Positions 59,781 through 64,000 of a DNA stretch of 64,000 nucleotides are shown piece by piece. The stretch is from Prostheceraeus crozeri. Its lineage: Eukaryota; Platyhelminthes; Polycladida; Euryleptidae. The notes below the pieces were generated by a model that worked only from the letters and a program-made list of their open reading frames with translations, made no database searches and had not been told where the DNA came from. The stretch is taken from positions 62,001 to 126,000 of the forward strand of contig CAJQUW010006273.1 of the NCBI GenBank assembly GCA_907163375.1, written 5' to 3'. Both the position numbers and the translations under genes were made by a program. The stretch's first letter is position 1. Each line of letters opens with the position of its first letter.

Positions 59781-61496
59781 CAGGTTTTCCTGCACGACAA
59801 CGGCAACTACCGAATCAAGAGCGGCACTTTAATTTCTAAAACGTTAAAAGATAAGATATTACGTCATTTCACAATTGAGAGCGACAACAATAAATAAACT
59901 GCAGCAAAATAGTTCAATTGTGTCTCTATCAGATTAGTGAGCGGTATTTCACGTGAAGAATAAATTATATCTATTCGGTTTGATCCAAAGCCCTATATAG
60001 ATGTCTTCACATCTGCTAAATTAACTTATCAATATGGAGCGCCAGCGAATACCTTCTGATGTTAAACGCAGAATCATTATGGCTCACGAAGCCGGAGATG
60101 ATTATATTGAAGCCGCTCGAGTTCTCGGTGTAAAACGGGGTACTGCGTATTCAATAGTACATCGTTATATACTTGAAGGAGTCATTGAGCGTCCCAGAGG
60201 AGGAAGACGACACCAAAAGATGGACGAAGATTTGGCAAATACTGTGGTAGAGATTGTTGAATCCCAACCGGAATTCACGTTAGCCCAAGTCAAAGCTGAT
60301 CTACAAGCGCGGATGCCAGACAAGCCATCTGTCTCAATTCAAACTATCAGCACATGTCTGAGAAATCGTCTTATCTTCCTAAAGAAAATGGAGACTGTTC
60401 AAGTCAACTGCAATAGCCATGACGTCAAATTGGAAAGGGCCGAATATGCTAACTGGTATCTGCACACGATCAACGCAAACCATCCGCCAACATTTATTTT
60501 TGTGGACGAATCCGGCTTTAATTTATGGATCAGTCGCACAGAGGTCGTGCCAGACGGGGAGAGCGAGCTGTCAGGATTGTTCATGGACAGCGCGGGCGGA
60601 ATTTTACTCTCATCTTGGCGGTCTCTAATGAAGGTGTCGTCCATCATGAATTCTACGAAGGCGGAACCTCCTGTGAGAGGTTTAACTCCTGGCTGGAAGA
60701 AGCGTCCGTTGCGACTGGGGCTGGACCTCGTGTATTCGTCATGGATAATGCTCCGTGCCACAATAGAGCCCGTGAAGTCAGTTTGCGAGAGGGACACTCT
60801 ATTAGGTACTTACCGCCCTACTCTCCATTTCTCAATATCGCAGAGAACGCGTTTTCCATGTGGAAAGCGGCTTTCAAGAGAGAAGTAGCTGAGATTCGAG
60901 AGCAGTTACACAACTACACTGGACAACAGCGGAATTTGACCTTACTGCAACTCGCCTCCCAAAACAAGAGTGCCATCACTTCAAATAAGATGGGAAGGTC
61001 TTCCAGACGTATGGGCAGATTGATGCCTAGACTAATTAATCGCGAGGATGTCTTACAAAACCATCAATGAATATTACGGTACTTGTTTTGTTTCATAATG
61101 GAATAAAAAATTTCAAGATTATCAAAACTTTTTCGTATTGACTTACCTTTTCGTAAAAAAAGTTTTTAATGACTTACTGTATTACCTTTATGAATTAAAA
61201 TAGTTATCAAACTTTTCCTTCTGACATATTTTACCTTTTCGAATTAAAAAAATTATCAAAACTTTTTGTATTGACTTACCTGCTAAATAAAATATAATTG
61301 AATATGAAAAGCCGTTTATGATTTCAGGTTGCCGCTCATTAAACTTATAAATCCATTAACAAACTCACTTATTATCACTACCGATTAAAAACAATATCAT
61401 TCAATTGAAAACGCTGCTGATTAACAGAAATACCGTTGTTGCATCTTAAAACATATTCTTTAATCTGATAGTCGCATTGTCGAACTGGAAAACCTG
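59781..61496 (+). mobile_element. Tc1/mariner-superfamily transposon, nearly intact
   Basis: A 1716-bp element with TA target duplications (59779-59780 and 61497-61498) and inverted ends starting CAGGTTTTCC, with the shared word CGACAA a few bases in. It holds one transposase gene. It is inserted in R1 copy D, whose sequence on both sides matches copy B without a gap. Low decay suggests recent activity. Confidence 0.9.
60034..61070 (+). CDS. Tc1/mariner-type transposase, one frameshift
   Basis: ATG at 60034 (context AATATGG). Residues ~5-55 form a paired-like helix-turn-helix (SDVKRRIIMAHEAG, then AARVLGVKRGTAYSIVHRY), followed by a GRPR-like IERPRGG. The DDE domain has FIFVDESGFNLW (first Asp). 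Near 60535 the frame changes; the second frame (60525-61070) holds SHRGRARRGERAVRI, NFTLILAVSNEGVVHHEFYE, VFVMDNAPCH (second Asp) and YLPPYSPFLNIAENAF (Glu). I count 32 residues between the second Asp and the Glu, against 34 in classical Tc1. The stop is at 61068-61070. Without the frameshift it would be about 345 residues, a normal length. Confidence 0.9.
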
Positions 61497-61872
61497 TACA
61501 ACATTAAACACGCCATGTTGTGCGAAGTTTCAGTGACTTTAAACAACTGGATCACACAGCAAGGACTCAGGTTCTCCAGATGAGTTCGTGAACGTTTTCT
61601 GGTACGCCTACTATTTCTTTTAATAATGATCAGATGGATTTGACTTTATTGACAAAAATTGTGCACAAATATCTGAATGCATCGAATTTGAAGGAATCGT
61701 GATGATCTGAACATTTTCAAGGAATTTACCACAGTCCGCAAGCGATAAACGATTATTTTCCCTATCTCAGTAAGGAATTGAGAATTTTTTGTCTACTTAG
61801 TAAATTCCTGTATGTATCATTGTTTAGCTTGCATCTCTATTAAACTGACACACTCAAAAAATTAATTCTGTG

Positions 61873-62868
61873 GGTTTGGTAACAAAAATGCCACAGAAAT
61901 CCGAAATTTCGCTTTGCTGAAGATAGTGGGACAACAGTAAATTTCAGCTACTCGGTCAGGCATTGATTTATGTCAATGTTGATAGATCTTAATAGGAATC
62001 AAATTGCTGAAACATGCAATTGTTGTAGATTCTTGTCCCAAGACGATATACGATAAGTTCTTTTAATCAAAGAGAGTATATCTTTAATGGGAAATGATGA
62101 CATACTAGATCTGTAGAAAATACACTGACAAGATATCCTGACAGTCCGACACCCACTATCAACCACTGGAAGCCGCCATCGTTTAATTGTACTATTATCA
62201 TGACAGAACATGACCATAGTGGAGCATTGTTTTTAATGTGCATGTACATTCCAGTTATTTATTTTTGTTGATTGTCGGATATCTATGAAAAATATATTTG
62301 ATTGAATTCAGTTGCTGCTGGGAAAGATGCTTCTTTGAATATTTTCGTTCGATCAATTTCTTAAAGATAAATTAAGTATTGTATCTGCACTAACTATAGT
62401 TGATGGGATGTTATGAAAAATGCAGATAAGCTGCATGTAGGTAACGACTGCCTACCAGGATTCAAATTGTGGTATTCAAAAGATTGCACAAATGATCGAT
62501 TCAATCGTTATTAATCGTCAGATGAAATTAGACAGACCATCAGATTATTCTAATGCTTCAAAATTTTTTTCCTAAGTAGTTATCTAAATTTGCATCCAAT
62601 TTATATGTTATGACATGAAATTGCAATTTCAAGATGCATAATACAACTCAAAATATAGTCCAAGGATGCTAGAAGTCTTTAGTTAATCAAGAGTACTACT
62701 TTGATCAATTTTATCCAGTTGAAGTTGATCTGGAAACGACGATTCAATAAAGTTATTCATTTAGTCGAAGTCTTACTTAAAAAGTAAAAGCTGGTAAATA
62801 ATATATCCGACGATTGATATAATAATATACATGTATATCTGCAATAATGACGCTGAAGTGTCACTCAC
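61873..62868. other. Intron of host gene B, no feature seen
   Basis: AT-rich DNA without recognisable content; it follows the donor of host exon B on the minus strand, so it should be intron if the exon is real. Confidence 0.35.
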
Positions 62869-63082
62869 CGATTCTGTAGAATGACCAGCGCGCGCTGCCC
62901 ATGGCGATGAACATGAAGATGAGTGAGAATATAAATACCCCGAGGCCCGCAAGGCGAGCATAATTGAAGGATTCGTGATCCCAATATTTGATCACCTCTT
63001 CCCATTCAGCCAAACTCAATTCTCTGGTCGTTTCCTTTCTTGGAGGCCTCCGTGGCGGAGTCGAAAGAACATCTCCAACTGC
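62869..63082 (-). CDS. Host exon B: internal exon of a membrane protein gene
   Basis: A 214-nt exon with a good acceptor (TTATTTTCAG, exon starts GCAGTTGG) and a consensus donor (ATCG, then GTGAGTGA). It is open in one frame: 71 codons, entering in phase 0 and leaving in phase 1. It encodes a Pro/Arg-rich stretch (STPPRRPPRKETTREL), an acidic-aromatic piece (LAEWEEVIKYWDHESF), one strong membrane segment (LGVFIFSLIFMFIAMG) and SARWSFYRIG at the end. This matches exon A in domain order, ending and splice phase. The protein family is not identified; a tetraspan of the claudin/PMP22/CACNG kind is possible. Earlier exons lie to the right, probably beyond the window. Confidence 0.7.
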
Positions 63083-64000
63083 CTGAAAATAAAGATTACT
63101 TTATCAAGCATTCCATGTTCTCGAAGAATTGCTACTAAATTAATGAATGGCAAAGCCTAGAAAATCCCTTCATAAGCTTTATGACCACTCCACTTATCCC
63201 TGCTGTGGATTTTTCATAAAATACTTTATTTGGCGTCTTGCAAACAGACACAATAATAAGTCGCTGTAATTTGATGGCCACACTTTTATTAAATTGGAAA
63301 TGCATCAGGCTATAAAGCGTATACGATAGCGGGTTTGCATAGTATCTACATGTACTGGGATTTCGTTGCTAATGAATTGATTTGAAAAGGATCTCCATTA
63401 CAGAATTAATTTAATCAATAGCTGAATTCAAGTTTTTATCAGCAATACATATACCTAATGTCTGATTTCACTTTGTGCAAAGGCAAGTGTAAATGTATGT
63501 ACCGTATGCTGTTGTAGCATGTTGTTGATTTATTGTATAACTACTTTAAAAGTAGTTGTACTTTCGTAATATGTTGATCACACAAGGCATGGGTTCATGC
63601 CATGGTTATGATGGATTCATTAGCGCCGTGGAAGTTTACATTGAAATTTGAACCTGCGAAGTAGTCGAAGTTTTCTTTTACTGTATTGAAGGATGGACAG
63701 CTAGATACCTGGGCGGCAGGACAAATATGTATACATGTATACATCTACACCTATATATCGACAAATATATATATGTATACATCTACACCTAGGCAGGGGG
63801 CATAGATAAGTCATTCAATTTTGCCATCAGTGGACAAATGACTGACAAAATGAGATTGCAAATTTTGAATATCCCGCCTTTAATTTGTTCAATTATTGCT
63901 TATTAATTTTACAACCATATAGCATGCATTTAAACTTATAGACCTATTTCATGCTTATTTATTCGGATTGAGGAATTATCGTGTTGAACCAAAAATGTGT
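63083..64000. other. Intron or flank upstream of exon B
   Basis: AT-rich; a small tandem of TATGTATACATCTACACCTA-type units lies at 63726-63792. Nothing else recognisable. Confidence 0.4.

Larger units (their letters stand above)
59545..61872. repeat. R1 copy D, split by two insertions
   Basis: An R1 copy in the orientation of copy B. It starts near GGTCGTCTCTTC and ends TTAATTCTGTG (61872). It is interrupted by a small foldback insertion (59631-59743) and by the Tc1/mariner-type element (59781-61496). Confidence 0.7.

Overview
The window is AT-rich animal DNA with GT-AG introns, tRNA-derived SINE heads and several families of animal transposons. A marine invertebrate is my best guess, but nothing in the sequence fixes the species. 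Host coding content is very thin: two spliced exons on the minus strand (7368-7566 and 62869-63082). Both encode a short cytoplasmic stretch, one membrane segment and a W-x3-R-x-G ending, and both end in the same splice phase. They look like paralogous exons about 55 kb apart, and the space between them is mostly a transposon graveyard.

Region by region. 1-13 kb: mostly plain AT-rich DNA with a Harbinger-type MITE (3487-3698), host exon A and a few unrecognised ORFs. 13.05-20.3 kb: a three-layer nest. An unclassified inverted-repeat element (Y, 13054-20293) holds a Penelope-like element (PLE1, 12-bp target duplication), which holds a 5'-truncated GC-rich non-LTR retrotransposon with RNase H. 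20.3-27.9 kb: palindromic MITEs and a second nest. Inverted-repeat element X holds a different Penelope-like element (PLE2), which holds a different LINE. In both nests the LINE lies in the GIY-YIG nuclease part of the host PLE, and both PLEs carry a partial copy of themselves in inverted orientation. 27.97-30.82 kb: a nearly complete PIF/Harbinger transposon with TAA target duplications, a MADF-BESS gene and a transposase gene with one frameshift. It splits one copy of a short duplicated sequence that also occurs at 12.9-13.05 kb. 31-35 kb: an hAT-like MITE (family R1) interrupted by a decayed second Harbinger. 35.45-37.8 kb: a non-autonomous hAT element with a perfect 8-bp target duplication. 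38-47 kb: SINE heads, another R1 copy, a foldback element (M1) and a LINE scrap. 48.5-50.6 kb: a Crypton-like tyrosine recombinase gene lying between two direct copies of a 28-bp near-palindrome. 50.7-55.1 kb: R1, M1, a repeat copied from 47 kb, and GIY-YIG remnants of three more PLE lineages. 59.5-61.9 kb: an R1 copy carrying a small foldback insertion and a nearly intact Tc1/mariner-type transposon. 62-64 kb: host exon B and plain flanks.

Two observations stand out. (1) The ends of three unrelated PLE remnants carry hammerhead-ribozyme-like folds. In all three the conserved C3/G8 pair is replaced by another Watson-Crick pair, and the stem III segment is a self-complementary 4- or 6-mer. (2) The tyrosine recombinase gene is bracketed by long palindromic direct repeats that look like candidate recombination sites, which is not typical of known Cryptons. 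All calls come from reading the sequence; no database search was run.
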